From Lingula anatina (Eukaryota > Brachiopoda > Lingulata > Lingulida > Lingulidae): a stretch of DNA of 64,000 nt. The DNA lies in the NCBI RefSeq assembly GCF_001039355.2, contig NW_019776002.1:314414-378413 (forward strand). The letters run 5' to 3'. This document shows, piece after piece, positions 10,181-24,575 of this stretch. Below the pieces are notes generated by a model. That model had not been told where the DNA came from. It ran no database searches and saw only the letters and a program-made list of their open reading frames with translations. Numbering within the stretch: position 1 is the stretch's first letter; the number at the start of each line of letters is the position of its first letter. A program made the translations under genes and the position numbers.

Positions 10181-13100
10181 GGGAATGCTATTGAATATGT
10201 AAATACCAGATAACATGAATGAGAACTTTGAAACTACAGCATGCAAAGTGAAAAGTGATTGCACTACTAGTCTATACGCATGTCGTACATGAATACTCGT
10301 CACGACGTGTAAATATGGAGTTCCCTTTTAAAAATAATATAGGCTAAAAGAAAAGGCATAACAGAAAGAAAGATTCTAAAGGCAAAATTTCGTTCAAGGG
10401 GTGGGCCTATCTTAATCAGATTTAAATAGCAGACAAAGGTGACTTAATCACCAATTTGACCTGCATGGATGTTTATTTGTTTAAAAGGTGCAACAGTCGT
10501 TAGAGCTCGCGGTGCACATTACGATAGGACCCCAACGCCGCTTGTACTCTAATAGCGATGCAACACTAGTGGTGGGATAGCGGCAGATGTTCAGGTTTAC
10601 ACCTCTCACGGATTTGGCTACTTTCCAGACCATTATATTGTACTGAACAACAAACAAACACAAAAACATGGCAGTACCTAGATAACGCGTGGCAGATGGT
10701 TATGAGGGATTCAATTTATAATTTTAAACGCCTACTTAGGTGAAGTCGAAAACCTGGACTCGAGCCAGCTTTGTCTGTGGCTAATATATGTGAAAGTGAC
10801 GTATTTTGGTCACGAATACTTAGCTGCCTGGATTGTAACCTGAGCGGACAAAGCCAGCGTTTAACCACTATAATATGGCATCTTCGATGATATAATGATC
10901 GAAACAGACGTTGAAAAGAAATGAGGCGGAAAGATTAGGACGCCTGTTCAATTCTTTCACCGTTTCCCCACCCGCATTCTTAAATACCAGCACACGACAG
11001 TCTCGCTCAAATTGTAAAATGTATTGTTCCGTGCGATCTCCTATTGTACCTCGACCAAGAAAGAGGCATTGCTTGTTGGTTGTGGATATTTTTTTTTATC
11101 AAAGTCTATAATTTGCGCACGCGAGTCGAGAAATGGGGGTCCACGTACGAATGTTTGGCAGATGACGCGTCAATGTTAACACGCGAACAGCACGCTCCTG
11201 ACGTTAGCTACTTAGCATACAGGTGTGCTGCCCGGCTACTCAACCCAAGTGTCAGAGATCGTAAAGAGGTGTAACACGTTGCCACGATTATAGTAATCAT
11301 CGCCCCGCGCCACAACTGTGGAACAATACGTGGCGTGGAGGGAAGCAACTACTTATCCTTTAGGTTCATTGATGTATAACGTGCGATTATGGGATAGTAA
11401 CAGTTACGCCTACTCAGCAGGCCTACTTGGGCTTGCAACTCGTCAAAAATTATGCTTCTTTTTATAATGTAACCGTCTTATTTTATTTTATTTTTCTTCT
11501 TTCTTTCGCTAGTAAGTTCTTTTTTCAAGAAGGTCTGTCTTTTACAATATGACATGTGAATGGACACTCGGCGAATCGTTCATCTGAAAAAAAAAGCGGT
11601 TGGAACACCTGAGAACGTCTCTGTGTGTGCCAGCGGGAGTGCAGTGTCCCCTATAGGCCCACATATACGTGTAATGGTGCCTGTAAAGTTTCCACCATTC
11701 ATTTCAACCTGTACACACTATGCATGCCCAGACATGCAGACTTTCCCAGGCATATCTATTATCATTTCCCGCCAATGGATCAAAGAATCCGACCTGTTGA
11801 TCTCTTGTAGTAGTAGGCCTACTTCGGCACGGAGCCGCCTTCGCTGTGTTAGTTGAGCCCCCAGTTCCCAAATCGGTGTGAATTTCGTACGTTATTGTGT
11901 TTGATGTGCTGCTAAATAGGTGTTCAGAACGTGATTAAATTTTCTTTTCACCAAATATTGCGAAATGTAATCTACTTTAAACTAAACCCCTAATCATGTT
12001 CCTCTTTTGTAGGCCTACGACTTGTTGTAAAAGAGAAGAATTTGTAGGTATCATTCTTTAAAACCAAAGTTGCAAGTAAATTGGTTATTAAAATTAAACG
12101 AATAAATATATAGTCTTCTTTTGCTTAATTTATTTTATTTTATTTTTATGGTATATTTATTTTCTTGATACACTTAAGACAATAAAGAAAGAATGTTCGG
12201 CGTGTTTCTTTGAAATGTATTTTAAAAGATGAGAAAATACTAAACAATCGTTTTTAACATTTCATAACCCTCTTTTAAAAAGGCCCTGTGCATGGAGTTT
12301 CAGAATAAATACGACAGAAATTCAACGTATGTTACAAGTCCTACGTGGGATCTATTTGAGTGGCCAAACACGGACGACGAAGTCTTGGATTTACATGTAC
12401 CTGTCTAATTCTCTATAACATTCTTACATGTGTAATTTCCGCAAACAAAGAAGGTTCCGTTAAGAAATTGTTCAGTTGATTGTGATAAACAAACCTTAAA
12501 GAAAAATCTTGATTCTTTTGAATGATATAAATAAGTTATCCTGGGGGTATAGCGGGAGAAAAGAACAAATAGCGGATTTCCTGGCGTAATATTGATGTAT
12601 TCAGATATAAGTTCTGGACGCGGCAAACATCACACGATCAGTGGCCTAACTCAGGGGTACAAGGGCGTACATCTTTCTTTGTCCTCTTTGCTTCATTTTA
12701 AAGAGAACTATGCTTATGATTTGAATGTGTGTTAGTTTATGAACCATTAAGCAGTTATTAGTTGTAAAACGAAATAATCAACAAAATTTGGGATCATGTT
12801 GTTGTGCAATAGACAGCAATGCGACAGAAAACAACCATAAAAATACACGTGGATGAATTCTGTCTGTAGGTCAACTTTTATTTTTTTGTCACACCGCACT
12901 CGTGTCATCTCGCTTGATTTCACGCTAATTCTCGAGACTGCGGGCTATCTCAGATGATTATCATTGTGGAGTACAGCGACTGTTTGATATTTAAGTGAAT
13001 ACAGCATACATCATTGTAAATACTTGTGCAAAATTATGTTCAGAAATGGACCAGCATAGATTATTTGTGTTAAAATGTACCCCGAAAAAGAAAATAAAAT

Positions 13101-15107
13101 AACCATTTTAAAAAGCAAAAACTTAGACATTTCATGGTAAAAAGCTTTGACGGACAAAAAGCACATTTCCTTTTAAGTAGACATATGACCGTCTTATTTC
13201 ATTATTTTGTATTAACAAACACTTAAAAGAATATTGGTATGGGCAGCAGGATATTTGATAATGTTACAGTTCAACGATTTCAGTCATTTTAGATTTCTTA
13301 AGATTGCAATACGCCCAGACACCTTATTTATATTTCACTTGGGAATTAGCTACATTGAAAATAGCACATATTATGATAACAGTAAGAGAAGAAATTGCAA
13401 ATATTTGTTTCGGTGTAAAAAGTATTTGCCAAAGGTTTAAATTCTATTTTGCCTTTCACGAACAACAGGGGTTAAAAGGTGACCACCAAGCGTGACCACC
13501 AAGCGTGGCTCGGTATTCACTAGCCATGACAATTAATGAATAAAAACAGAAACAATTCTGATAGGCCAATACAGGACAGCTTCTCATTAAAAACGGCAAC
13601 CTGAATGGTTGGTAAATCTTATTTCACGGTGAATGGCTGCAAATAAAGCTGAAACTCTGTGTCATTTGTTGAATTTATCGGTAATCGCAAAAAAAAAGAG
13701 ATAATGTTATATTGCTATTTCTATTGACTAAGAAAGCAGCAATAAGACCCAGGAGACGGGATGTGTGGTCTGTCGCCGGTTTACCCAATCTGTATGGTTC
13801 AGATATGTAGAGCATTTTTTGTAATAATGAAGAAAGGCCCGTGTCCCCTGGATTGACCGCTAGGTGATGTAATGAAGTGAGGTGGACCGGGGTGAAGCTT
13901 TCACGAGAACTGAACACATATCTCCGGGCACAGACCAAACACTGTTCACGCGATATTTTTTTGCGGTTCATTACATAAAAACCATCACACCGCGACATTT
14001 CCCACACGCTTTCAGATGCAGGATGACAAAGTAATTGGATGTTCACGAAACTGGAAAATGGCAGGCCACCATCTGCGCCTGTAAACATTGTGGCTTCGTT
14101 GAACTTTTCAATTAAAAAATGAAGAAGCGCTGGTGTTTCTAGGATTTCACTGTGGAAGGGAAACGTTGGTCCCATGTCACAACACGTCTCGCTCACACAC
14201 GGGGTCATAAAGTTTAATAAAAGATTTAGAATTATTATCTTACAACGCTTCTATTGGGGGCTATTCCAATGTCTGTACAATGTATATGTAATAAAATCGC
14301 AGGCACAAAAATATTGCAGCCTAATTAGATCTGAATATTTTACGTCAAATGTGGCAGTTTGAATACAATCGTATAGAAACTGTGATCCTTCGTCCAACGA
14401 GAAAGATAAATATTTCATATTAAAATACTGAATGCACTTAAAGTATAATGTTTTTGTTTTGTTTTCTTATTCAGTTACATTAAGAGTAAAGATTTAATTC
14501 TTGCTGAGAAATAACCCACGCCACATAATTTAAGAAAGAACAGCCAGTTGATGGTCAAAGCTGGGAAATCGAATTAGCAGTTCCTTCTTATTTAATTCAA
14601 AATGATATAATATTTTACTTGCAAGTTTTCATCGGGTGGATAGAAAAAAAACTACATTCAGGATTCTCAAAAAGTGGCCACTATAATGTTATGAAATTTC
14701 TCTCAATACCATTTTATTGTATAATCTCTAGCATATGAAGTTTATAACGATGTACTTTATTATAGCCACGTTGCTTTCAATACAAAAATACATGCCCAAG
14801 TATGCAATGCAGGAATCAAGCGATTCGTGCTTTTCGACAGTGATTTTTAATGGAACACCAAGTAAATATTCAAAAGCTAAAAAAAGTCAAAACTTTGCTG
14901 CACCAGAAGTAATAGTATTAAGTGGTATTAATGGAATTTAAGGTAGTGTCCTTTTGATATATGTCTGATAGATTTTTTTTTTTCAAATTTTTACATACAT
15001 AGTTGATATTATTATTTTATCCACTGGAAGTTCCGTTATGAGGATTAATTAAATATGAAACAAATTAAGAACATGCATCGAAAACATTTATTTATTTATT
15101 TATTTAT
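10181..15107. other. MYC upstream intergenic DNA, first copy
   Basis: No gene was recognised. The region holds A/T tracts, CCAAT/E-box-like words and a GTGACCACCAAGC tandem doublet near 13481-13510. The longest ORF, 177 codons on the minus strand (14208-13675), is broken by a one-base change in a T run in the second copy, so it is unlikely to be a gene. The copy ends in a TTTA repeat at the single N (15108). Confidence 0.6.
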
Positions 15108-15108
15108 N
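15108..15108. other. Single-N assembly join
   Basis: One N separates a TTTA repeat (end of copy 1) from the interior of MYC exon 2 (start of copy 2). It marks a contig join of unknown true length. Confidence 0.95.
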
Positions 15109-15111
15109 TGC

Positions 15112-15551
15112 GACCCTGACCACATACAGTCCTGAATAAGCTTTGACTTGAGATTTGTGCAACATAGTCCGAGACAACGGGCACTTGTATCTTCTTTAGC
15201 AGGGGGTGGGCAATGACACTGGGATTCGCTGCCTTGTTCCGTTGAACCAGGAAACAGTATGATCTGGGTCTGTGTGAGGAAATCGTCGTCCAGAAGTTCG
15301 CTTACTTTGTACAGACACTCCGTTGTGTTAATATCCGACGGTATAGTTATATTAGGCGGTTCCCTATCTCGGCGAGGTGACCGAGGCGGCGTCGGCAATA
15401 ACTCAAATTTCTTCCATATATCCTCGCTGGGAGCTGGCGTTCCAGCGTGAAGGTGGTCCTCGTTGTCATCTTGGAAATAGATGGGCTGAAACGTTTCATA
15501 ATCATCCTTGACTAGACTGTGTGCCATTTTCTTCATCTGTACTCTTGGCAT
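15112..15551 (-). pseudogene. MYC: Truncated second copy of MYC exon 2 (probable allele)
   Basis: The fragment repeats codons 1 to about 146 of MYC, up to MYC box II (CMWSG), and stops at the single-N join. Against the complete exon I see one base difference, in a codon for Asp, which is silent. The upstream acceptor (exon start 15561) and the non-coding exon 1 donor (15950) are also intact. The missing 3' part, the silent divergence and the N join argue for a second haplotype rather than a decayed gene. Confidence 0.85.
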
Positions 15552-18500
15552 GTTGTGAAAACTGCAAGACAGAAAAAGAACACTGCTTGTGAATCAGTAG
15601 AATGACTAGACGTTAATATCGACCGAAGAGGCGTGAACCGTCGGCAAAATGCCAATGACTTTCGCTGTAGTTGTGCAATCACATTTCTTTAATAGTCGAG
15701 TCAACGTGAATGCTGGCGTGAGCTTTAAAAAATAAAATACTACGTCTTATTGGAATTTACTATGTCAACGTGTCGCAAAAACCGCCCAAACACGCCTACT
15801 CCCACAAGCGTATTGATTAACAACGTGTACCGGTAGCTCTATCGTGGCCATTTAAACCGGCATATTGCCCTACTTAAAAACATACACGTGAAACTTATCT
15901 TTTAATATACCTTCAAACCTAACACCTTTAGTTTACCTAAAATACTTACAGAGACTGTCACTGTAAAATTCTGTACTGCTGTCAGTAAATATAAATCCAA
16001 CTTTGGCTAATATAGCTGAGCAGTGAACAGTTCACACGAACAACCGGAAAAGCGGATGATACAATGGCATCTCACTTGATAAACCCTTGACTGTTCGCTG
16101 ACAGCTCAGACATATATCCATACGCGTGTCAAAGAACTACTTAACGGGGTGAAGGTCGTTTAACCGCACGCTTAGATTTTCTGTATATTTGTGTAACTGA
16201 TATCAAAATAAAAAACATAATGCTTCTTTTACATGGTTATCATATCTTCCAAGACCAGGTTCGGCATTTCAAGTAATTTTAAATTTTAGGGACTATAATT
16301 AGGATTAGAGCGAAGCCGCACTATGACACAGAAAGTTGTAAATCGGCCAAATGGCGCGAAATTTTGTGGGCGGAGCTACAAGGCAGGTGCCCTATCTTGC
16401 AACCAATAGGTGTTGGGGAATGCTATTGAATATGTAAATACCAGATAACATGAATGAGAACTTTGAAACTACAGCATGCAAAGTGAAAAGTGATTGCACT
16501 ACTAGTCTATACGCATGTCGTACATGAATACTCGTCACGACGTGTAAATATGGAGTTCCCTTTTAAAATATAGACGAAAAGAAAAGGCATAACAGAAAGA
16601 AAGATTCTAAAGGCAAAATTTCGTTCAAGGGGTGGGCCTATCTTAATCAGATTTTAAATAGCAGACAAAGGTGACTTAATCACCACTTTGACCTGCATGG
16701 ATGTTTATTTGTTTAAAAGGTGCAACAGTCGTTAGAGCTCGCGGTGCACATTACGATAGGACCCCAACGCCGCTTGTACTCTAATAGCGATGCAACACTA
16801 GTGGTGGGATAGCGGCAGATGTTCAGGTTTACACCTCTCACGGATTTGGCTACTTTCCAGACCATTATATTGTACTGAACAACAAACAAACACAAAAACA
16901 TGGCAGTACCTAGATAACGCGTGGCAGATGGTTATGAGGGATTCAATTTATAATTTTAAACGCCTACTTAGGTGAAGTCGAAAACCTGGACTCGAGCCAG
17001 CTTTGTCTGTGGCTCATATATGTGAAAGTGACGTATTTTGGTCACGAATACTTAGCTGCCTGGATTGTAACCTGAGCGGACAAAGCCAGCGTTTAACCAC
17101 TATAATATGGCATCTTCGATGATATAATGATCGAAACAGACGTTGAAAAGAAATGAGGCGGAAAGATTAGGACGCCTGTTCAATTCTTTCACCGTTTCCC
17201 CACCCGCATTCTTAAATACCAGCACACGACAGTCTCGCTCAAATTGTAAAATGTATTGTTCCGTGCGATCTCCTATTGTACCTCGACCAAGCTTGTTGGT
17301 TGTGGATATATTTTTTTTCAAAGTCTATAATTTGCCCACGCGAGTCGAGAAATGGGGGTCCACGTACGAATGTTTGGCAGATGACGCGTCAATGTTAACA
17401 CGCGAACAGCACGCTCCTGACGTTAGCTACTTAGCATACAGGTGTGCTGCCCGGCTACTCAACCCAAGTGTCAGAGATCGTAAAGAGGTGTAACACGTTG
17501 CCACGATTATAGTAATCATCGCCCCGCGCCACAACTGTGGAACAATACGTGGCGTGGAGGGAAGCAACTACTTATCCTTTAGGTTCATTGATGTATAACG
17601 TGCGATTATGGGATAGTAACAGTTACGCCTACTCAGCAGGCCTGCTTGGGCTTGCAACTCGTCAAAAATTATGCTTCTTTTTATAATGTAACCGTCTTAT
17701 TTTATTTTATTTTTCTTCTTTCTTTCGCTAGTAAGTTCTTTTTTCAAGAAGGTCTGTCTTTTACAATATGACATGTGAATGGACACTCGGCGAATCGTTC
17801 ATCTGAAAAAAAGCGGTTGGAACACCTGAGAACGTCTCTGTGTGTGCCAGCGGGAGTGCAGTGTCCCCTATAGGCCCACATATACGTGTAATGGTGCCTG
17901 TAAAGTTTCCACCATTCATTTCAACCTGTACACACTATGCATGCCCAGACATGCAGACTTTCCCAGGCATATCTATTATCATTTCCCGCCAATGGATCAA
18001 AGAATCCGACCTGTTGATATCTTGTAGTAGTAGGCCTACTTCGGCACGGAGCCGCCTTCGCTGTGTTAGTTGAGCCCCCAGTTCCCAAATCGGTGTGAAT
18101 TTCGTACGTTATTGTGTTTGATGTGCTGCTAAATAGGTGTTCAGAACGTGATTAAATTTTCTTTTCACCAAATATTGCGAAATGTAATCTACTTTAAACT
18201 AAACCCCTAATCATGTTCCTCTTTTGTAGGCCTACGACTTGTTGTAAAAGAGGAGAATTTGTAGGTATCATTCTTTAAAACCAAAGTTGCAAGTAAATTG
18301 GTTATTAAAATTAAACGAATAAATATATAGTCTTCTTTTGCTTAATTTATTTTATTTTATTTTTATGGTATATTTATTTTCTTGACACACTTAAGACAAT
18401 AAAGAAAGAATGTTCGGCGTGTTTCTTTGAAATGTATTTTAAAAGATGAGAAAATACTAAACAATCGTTTTTAACATTTCATAACCCTCTTTTAAAAAGG

Positions 18501-21287
18501 CCCTGTGCATGGAGTTTCAGAATAAATACGACAGAAATTCAACGTATGTTACAAGTCCTACGTGGGATCTATTTGAGTGGCCAAACACGGACGACGAAGT
18601 CTTGGATTTACATGTACCTGTCTAATTCTCTATAACATTCTTACATGTGTAATTTCCGCAAACAAAGAAGCTTCCGTTAAGAAATTGTTCAGTTGATTGT
18701 GGTAAACAAACCTTAAAGAAAAATCTTGATTCTTTTGAATGATATAAATAAGTTATCCTGGGCGTATAGCGGGAAAAAAGAACAAATAGCGGATTTCCTG
18801 GCGTAATATTGATGTATTCAGATATAAGTTCTGGACGCGGAAAAACATCACGCGATCAGTAGCCTAACTCAGGGGTACAAGGGCGTACATCTTTCTTTGT
18901 CCTCTTTGCTTCATTTTAAAGAGAACTATGCTTATGATTTGAATGTGTGTTAGTTTATGAACCATTAAGCAGTTATTAGTTGTAAAACGAAATAATCAAC
19001 AAAATTTGGGATCATGTTGTTGTGCAATAGACAGCAATGCGACAGAAAACAACCATAAAAATACACGTGGATGAATTCTGTCTGTAGGTCAACTTTTATT
19101 TTTTTGTCACACCGCACTCGTGTCATCTCGCTTGATTTCACGCTAATTCTCGAGACTGCGGGCTATCTCAGATGATTATCATTGTGGAGTACAGCGACTG
19201 TTTGATATTTAAGTGAATACAGCATACATCATTGTAAATACTTGTGCAAAATTATGTTCAGAAATGGACCAGCATAGATTATTTGTGTTAAAATGTACCC
19301 CGAAAAAGAAAATAAAATAACCATTTTAAAAAGCAAAAACTTAGACATTTCGGTAAAAAGCTTTGACGGACAAAAAGCACATTTCCTTTTAAGTAGACTT
19401 ATGACCGTCTTATTTCATTTTTTTGTATTAACAAACACTTAGAAGAATATTGGTATGGGCAGCAGGATATTTGATAATGTTACAGTTCAACGATTTCAGT
19501 CATTTTAGGTTTCTTAAGATTGCAATACGCCCAGACACCTTATTTATATTTCACTTGGGAATTAGCTACATTGAAAATAGCACATATTATGATAACAGTA
19601 AGAGAAGAAATTGCAAATATTTGTTTCGGTGTAAAAAGTATTTGCCAAAGGTTTAAATTCTATTTTGCCTTTCACGAACAACAGGGGTTAAAAGGTGGCC
19701 ACCAAGCGTGGCTCGGTATTCACTAGCCATGACAATTAATGAATAAAAACAGAAACAATTCTGATAGGCCAATACAGGACAGCTTCTCATTAAAAACGGC
19801 AACCTGAATGGTTGGTAAATCTTATTTCACGGTGAATGGCTGCAAATAAAGCTGAAACTCTGTGTCATTTGTTGAATTTATCGGTAATCGCAAAAAAAAG
19901 AGATAATGTCATATTGCTATTTCTATTGACTAAGAAAGCAGCAATAAGACCCAGGAGACGGGATGTGTGGTCTGTCGCCGGTTTACCCAATCTGTATGGT
20001 TCAGATATGTAGAGCATTTTTTGTAATAATGAAGAAAGGCCCGTTTCCCCTGGATTGACCGCTAGGTGATGTAATGAAGTGAGGTGGACCGGGGTGAAGC
20101 TTTCACGAGAACTGAACATATATCTCCGGGCACAGACCAAACACTGTTCACGCGATATTTTTTGCGGTTCATTACATAAAAACCATCACACCGCGACAGT
20201 TTCCACACGCTTTCAGATGCAGGACGACAAAGTAATTGGATGTTCACGAAACTGGAAAATGGCAGGCCACCATCTGCGCCTGTAAACATTGTGGCTTCGT
20301 TGAACTTTTCAATTAAAAAATGAAGAAGCGCTGGTGTTTCTAGGATTTCACTGTGGAAGGGAAACGTTGGTCCCATGTCACAACACGTCTCACTCACACA
20401 CGGGGTCATAAAGTTTAATAAAATATTTAGAATTATTATCTTACAACGCTTCTATTGGGGGCTATTCCAATGTCTGTACAATGTATATGTAATAAAATCG
20501 CAGGCACAAAAATATTGCAACCTAATTAGATCTGAATATTTTACGTCAAATGTGGCAGTTTGAATACAATCGTATTGAAACTGTGATCCTTCGTCCAACG
20601 AGAAAGATAAATATTTCATATTAAAATACTGAATGCACTTAAAGTATAATGTTTTTGTTTTGTTTTCTTATTCAGTTACATTAAGAGTAAAGATTTAATT
20701 CTTGCTGAGAAATAACCCACGCCACATAATTTAAGAAAGAACACCCAGTTGATGGTCAAAGCTGGGAAATCGAATTAGCAGTTCCTTCTTATTTAATTCA
20801 AAATGATATAATATTTTACTTGCAAGTTTTCATCGGGTGGATAGAAAAAAAACTACATTCAGGATTCTCAAAAAGTGGCCACTATAATGTTATGAAATTT
20901 CTCTCAATACCACTTTATTATATAATCTCTAGCATATGAAGTTTATAACGATGTACTTTATTATAGCCACGTTGCTTTCAATACAAAAATACATCCCCAA
21001 GTATGCAATGCAGGAATCAAGCGATTCGTGCTTTTCGACAGTGATTTTTAATGGAACACCAAGTAAATATTCAAAAGCTAAAAAAAGTCAAAACTTTGCT
21101 GCACCAGAAGTAATAGTATTAAGTGGTATTAATGGAATTTAAGGTAGTGTCCTTTTGATATATGTCTGATAGATTTTTTTTTTCAAATTTTTACATACAT
21201 AGTTGATATTATTATTTTATCCACTGGACGTTCCGTTATGAGGATTAATTAAATATGAAACAAATTAAGAACATGCATCGAAAACAT

Positions 21288-21307
<20 letters not shown>
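15112..21307. repeat. Large near-identical tandem duplication, copy 2 (about 6.2 kb)
   Basis: Second copy of 8876-15107. It contains the truncated MYC exon 2, MYC exon 1 with its promoter cluster, and the upstream intergenic DNA. It ends in a longer TTTA repeat (about 21286-21320), after which the sequence is unique and leads towards CYRI. Confidence 0.9.
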
Positions 21308-21318
<11 letters not shown>

Positions 21319-22009
21319 TTTTGCATTTTTTTTCACCCATTACAAGGTCAGTCTTGACGCTGTGCAGTTAGTGAGGAACCGCGTCAATGGTTTAAACTGC
21401 CATTCTGAAGTCAATACAACACCTCCACAAAGGGTTTTCAGTGTAACCCGCTAGTTGTTAATTATAAACCCTTCCTGGCGAAATTGATTCTTAGGGCGAT
21501 GCCATTTTTATAGTGTCACTTGATCGAAAGTTTAGCATCAAAAGTCGTACATTTAACGCCTTTAATGAAAAGCATATTTACAAGGATAAAATCTGAATCA
21601 TTCTCATTACGAAGTATTTGCACCACAGTTAAATAGTGCTATTGTTGAACTGCAGTGGCGTTAGAAAGTGTTGGATGGCAAAACCGAATTTTTTACAATC
21701 TAAACGTTGGTAAGATAACATCAGTGTAAGTGCCTATTTTTATTTCTTATTAAAATCTATTTATCTGTCAATTTATTTTTCCTGGAAGGGGGGGGGGGCG
21801 GGGATAAAGAGAAAAAGTTGAGCTATAACACAATGCTGCATTAAGTAAAAAAAAACACGTTAACAGTCCCATGGAGAACATTACATGCACACTGTGACGG
21901 CAGCTTCTGGTAGACATTTCACTGGAAATTATACAGACTAAGCGGTCCATTGGGCCATCACCTTGAACCTAAAAACAACAAATAATAGAAGCATTGGGAA
22001 GAATATTCT

Positions 22010-22620
22010 AAAGGTTTAAGTTTTATTTTGCTTTTCACGTACAACAAAGGTTAAAAGGTGACCACCTTGCCTGACTTCAAATTCACCAAGGGTGACCCTC
22101 TCCGATACAATTTGAAAAAATAAACAGATTTAATTCTGACAGGTCAGCATAGGATAATGCCTCATTAAAAACATCCACTAGAGCGACTTTCAACATCTAT
22201 TTTATGGTCAACGGTTCCATATAAAGCCGGAAAATTAAATAACCTGAATTTTCTTAAGTAATTTAGTCTCCGAAAGAGCAAGGAAAACAAATGAAATCAA
22301 ACGCTTAACTTGCAACAGCAACAACCTCCCCCGGGAAAAGAATGTTGTATAGATATCAACTGTGAAAGTTGGATAGAAAACATGAGACCACGGTAATGAG
22401 ATGTGGTGTTATGTCAACGTGGTACTCTTATGTCGAGATTTGATTGTAATTTTAGCCAGAAGTACGGTGGTTATTGACCACAATTGCTCGTTTTTTAAAG
22501 CAGAACGCTGCAAACGAACCAGCACTTCCCCTGAATTGACCGATGGTAAAGGCCGAATGGTGTGAAGTATTGCCTGTACACACACCCCTAGGCATACCTT
22601 TATAGCTTAATACTCCAAAT
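22010..22620. repeat. Diverged third copy of a MYC-upstream segment
   Basis: Blocks here match 13430-13910 and its twin 19650-20110 in the same order: the TTTCACG..ACAACA..GGTTAAAAGGTG block, the TAAACAGA..AATTCTGA..GG block, CTCATTAAAAAC, and the CCCCTG.ATTGACCG block. Identity is clearly lower than between the two large copies, so this is an older duplication or a dispersed repeat. Confidence 0.55.
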
Positions 22621-24364
22621 CACAACAATCGGAAAAAGAGCTTAAAAACTGTTAATCTAGTTTTAATATTTGTTCTGTGGGAAAAACCTGGGTTTTATAG
22701 TGCATGACCTAGGAACCATGAGGTTATGGTTCACTACGTCTGAAGAATAAAATATGAGAACAAATTCCACAGTTGTGTTTTTTATTGTTCACTCTTGGAT
22801 TTAATCTTCACATACTGTCTACTACAATCTGGGGATAATGTAAAATAAAATTTCATTTCAATTTCACAGTCTTTTAAAGCAGGCGATCTAAAATATATCC
22901 AATTACAAAAAGCATCTTCATTAATGTATTAATGCACTACTGAAGTGCCCCCTATTGACAGCCACATGATTTACCCTTCAATTTTATATTATGCCAATCT
23001 CTGTATTTCTATAATTGGTATTTAAGCTAGTTAATACTTTCAAAAATAAATATTATTGGATTGAAAAGATAATTATAAATCTTATTTCCCCTCAAAAAAC
23101 TTACCATTACTAGAATAAATTAAAATTTGACAAGAGATCAAGCAGTCTTATGCCAAGAAATGTGTATAATACATGTGGCAAATATAAGAACTTGCACTGC
23201 ACACCGCACCAATCAAAAGCAAGCAAAACTTAAAAATGTTCAATACTCATCATATGTTAACCTGATGTTGCTTTCTTGCTTTGATAACAGATGAATAATA
23301 ATTTGCAGCATGTGTTTTCTTTGTAATAAAGATGCTCACCTTGAATTAAGCCTAAATTACCATTCCACTGACACCATTCCCTGACAAAGACATGGGTAAC
23401 AGGGATCTGCATGTTTTAACATGCTTAAAAGCAAGGAAATGGATATAAAAATAACAAATCACAGGGTTGGCAACTCTAAGCATTTATGCATATATATCAT
23501 GCAAATCTAGTACCATGCCCTATTGTTTTCAGGTGTGTCCCCATCAGAAACAGTATATCATATAATAGATATATATGCACTGTGAAATAATATAATCCAC
23601 CCAACTTTTGGGGTTATGGCTGCCAGTAGTTAATAATCAATGCAAAATAATATAAAAAGTGCAGAAGCATTACATGTACATCAAGGCTACAGAAGAGCAA
23701 ATAAACCATCCCAACCTCACTTTTAACTATTAACTAAATATTCATCTCCCTGAACATAAGGTTGGTCATGTTTCACTTGCAAGCAACACAATAACTTGCC
23801 ATAAAAATCAACATATAACTCTATGTACACTCTGCTTTGATTAACAGTGAACTATTTCCCCAAATATGGTTTTATATACATATGTATACAGCTACACAAA
23901 TGTCTATGTCTTGCTTTAATATATATTGTTTTGTGTAAGACCTGGCAGGACAACACAAAGTAATCAATGCCAGTCTGTAAAAAATCATAATACTTCTTTG
24001 ATATATATATTATACGCTTACTTCGCAAAAAAAAAAAAAAGAACATCAGCAGAGCTGGCTCCACTGTAACCTAAGATGCACTGAATGATAATTCAGGTGA
24101 TATATGGACTCTGTTTTCAAGACCCGAGAAATGTTAAAGTAAATTTTCATCTATAATTAGTCATGTTGGCTGTTTCAGTTAGTCTAGGCCTCTGTAGCAA
24201 CTTCAAAATACTAAACCTGTCCTAAAGTTAATCCTATAAATCAAATATCACAGCTAAAATTACAAAATAACAACAGATGATCAAAAGAAGAAACATTCTA
24301 ATGTTACACAAAAGCAAAACAGTAGGAAGAAAACACAACAATATGTAGTTCTAAGGAGGCATTC

Positions 24365-24575
24365 CACATGAAACTATCATTCTACATAAATGGTTCCTTA
24401 GAGAGTCTCCTTGAAAGCAATCTGAAGAACACGTCTATTGTTTCCAACATACTCATGCAATCACCAGCTTTTCTGTGTTCAACTCAACACCAGGAGTGCA
24501 TTCAGCAAGAGTCTCCTCGTAGTTGGATCGATCTATATAAAACAATAGTTTCATTGGGAATTGGTCCTAAATAAA
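24365..24575. mobile_element. MITE, family A, copy 1
   Basis: The left end carries AAACTATCATTCTACATAAATGG and the right end carries GGATCGATCTATATAAAAC then AATAGTTTCATTGGGAATTGG. These are inverted relatives. The interior TTCAGCAAGAGTCTCC block and the termini match the element at 60537-60742, partly in opposite orientation. No ORF. It sits in the presumed CYRI 3' UTR. Confidence 0.6.

Larger units (their letters stand above)
8876..15107. repeat. Large near-identical tandem duplication, copy 1 (about 6.2 kb)
   Basis: This segment runs from inside MYC exon 2 through the MYC upstream region. It matches 15112-21307 almost base for base, with scattered SNPs and small indels (for example a 12-base block in copy 1 near 11057-11068 that copy 2 lacks). 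The join is a single N at 15108. Allelic copies placed in series is the simplest explanation. Confidence 0.9.

Noticed and set aside
11560-11856. Small plus-strand ORFs (about 98 codons) in the MYC upstream DNA, also present near 17842-18073
   Set aside because: Low-complexity-free but with no recognisable motif, no splice context and no stronger conservation than the surrounding DNA between the two copies.
13675-14208. 177-codon minus-strand ORF upstream of MYC
   Set aside because: It is frameshifted by one base in a T run in the near-identical second copy, has no family features, and a diverged relative of the region at 22010-22620 does not keep it open.
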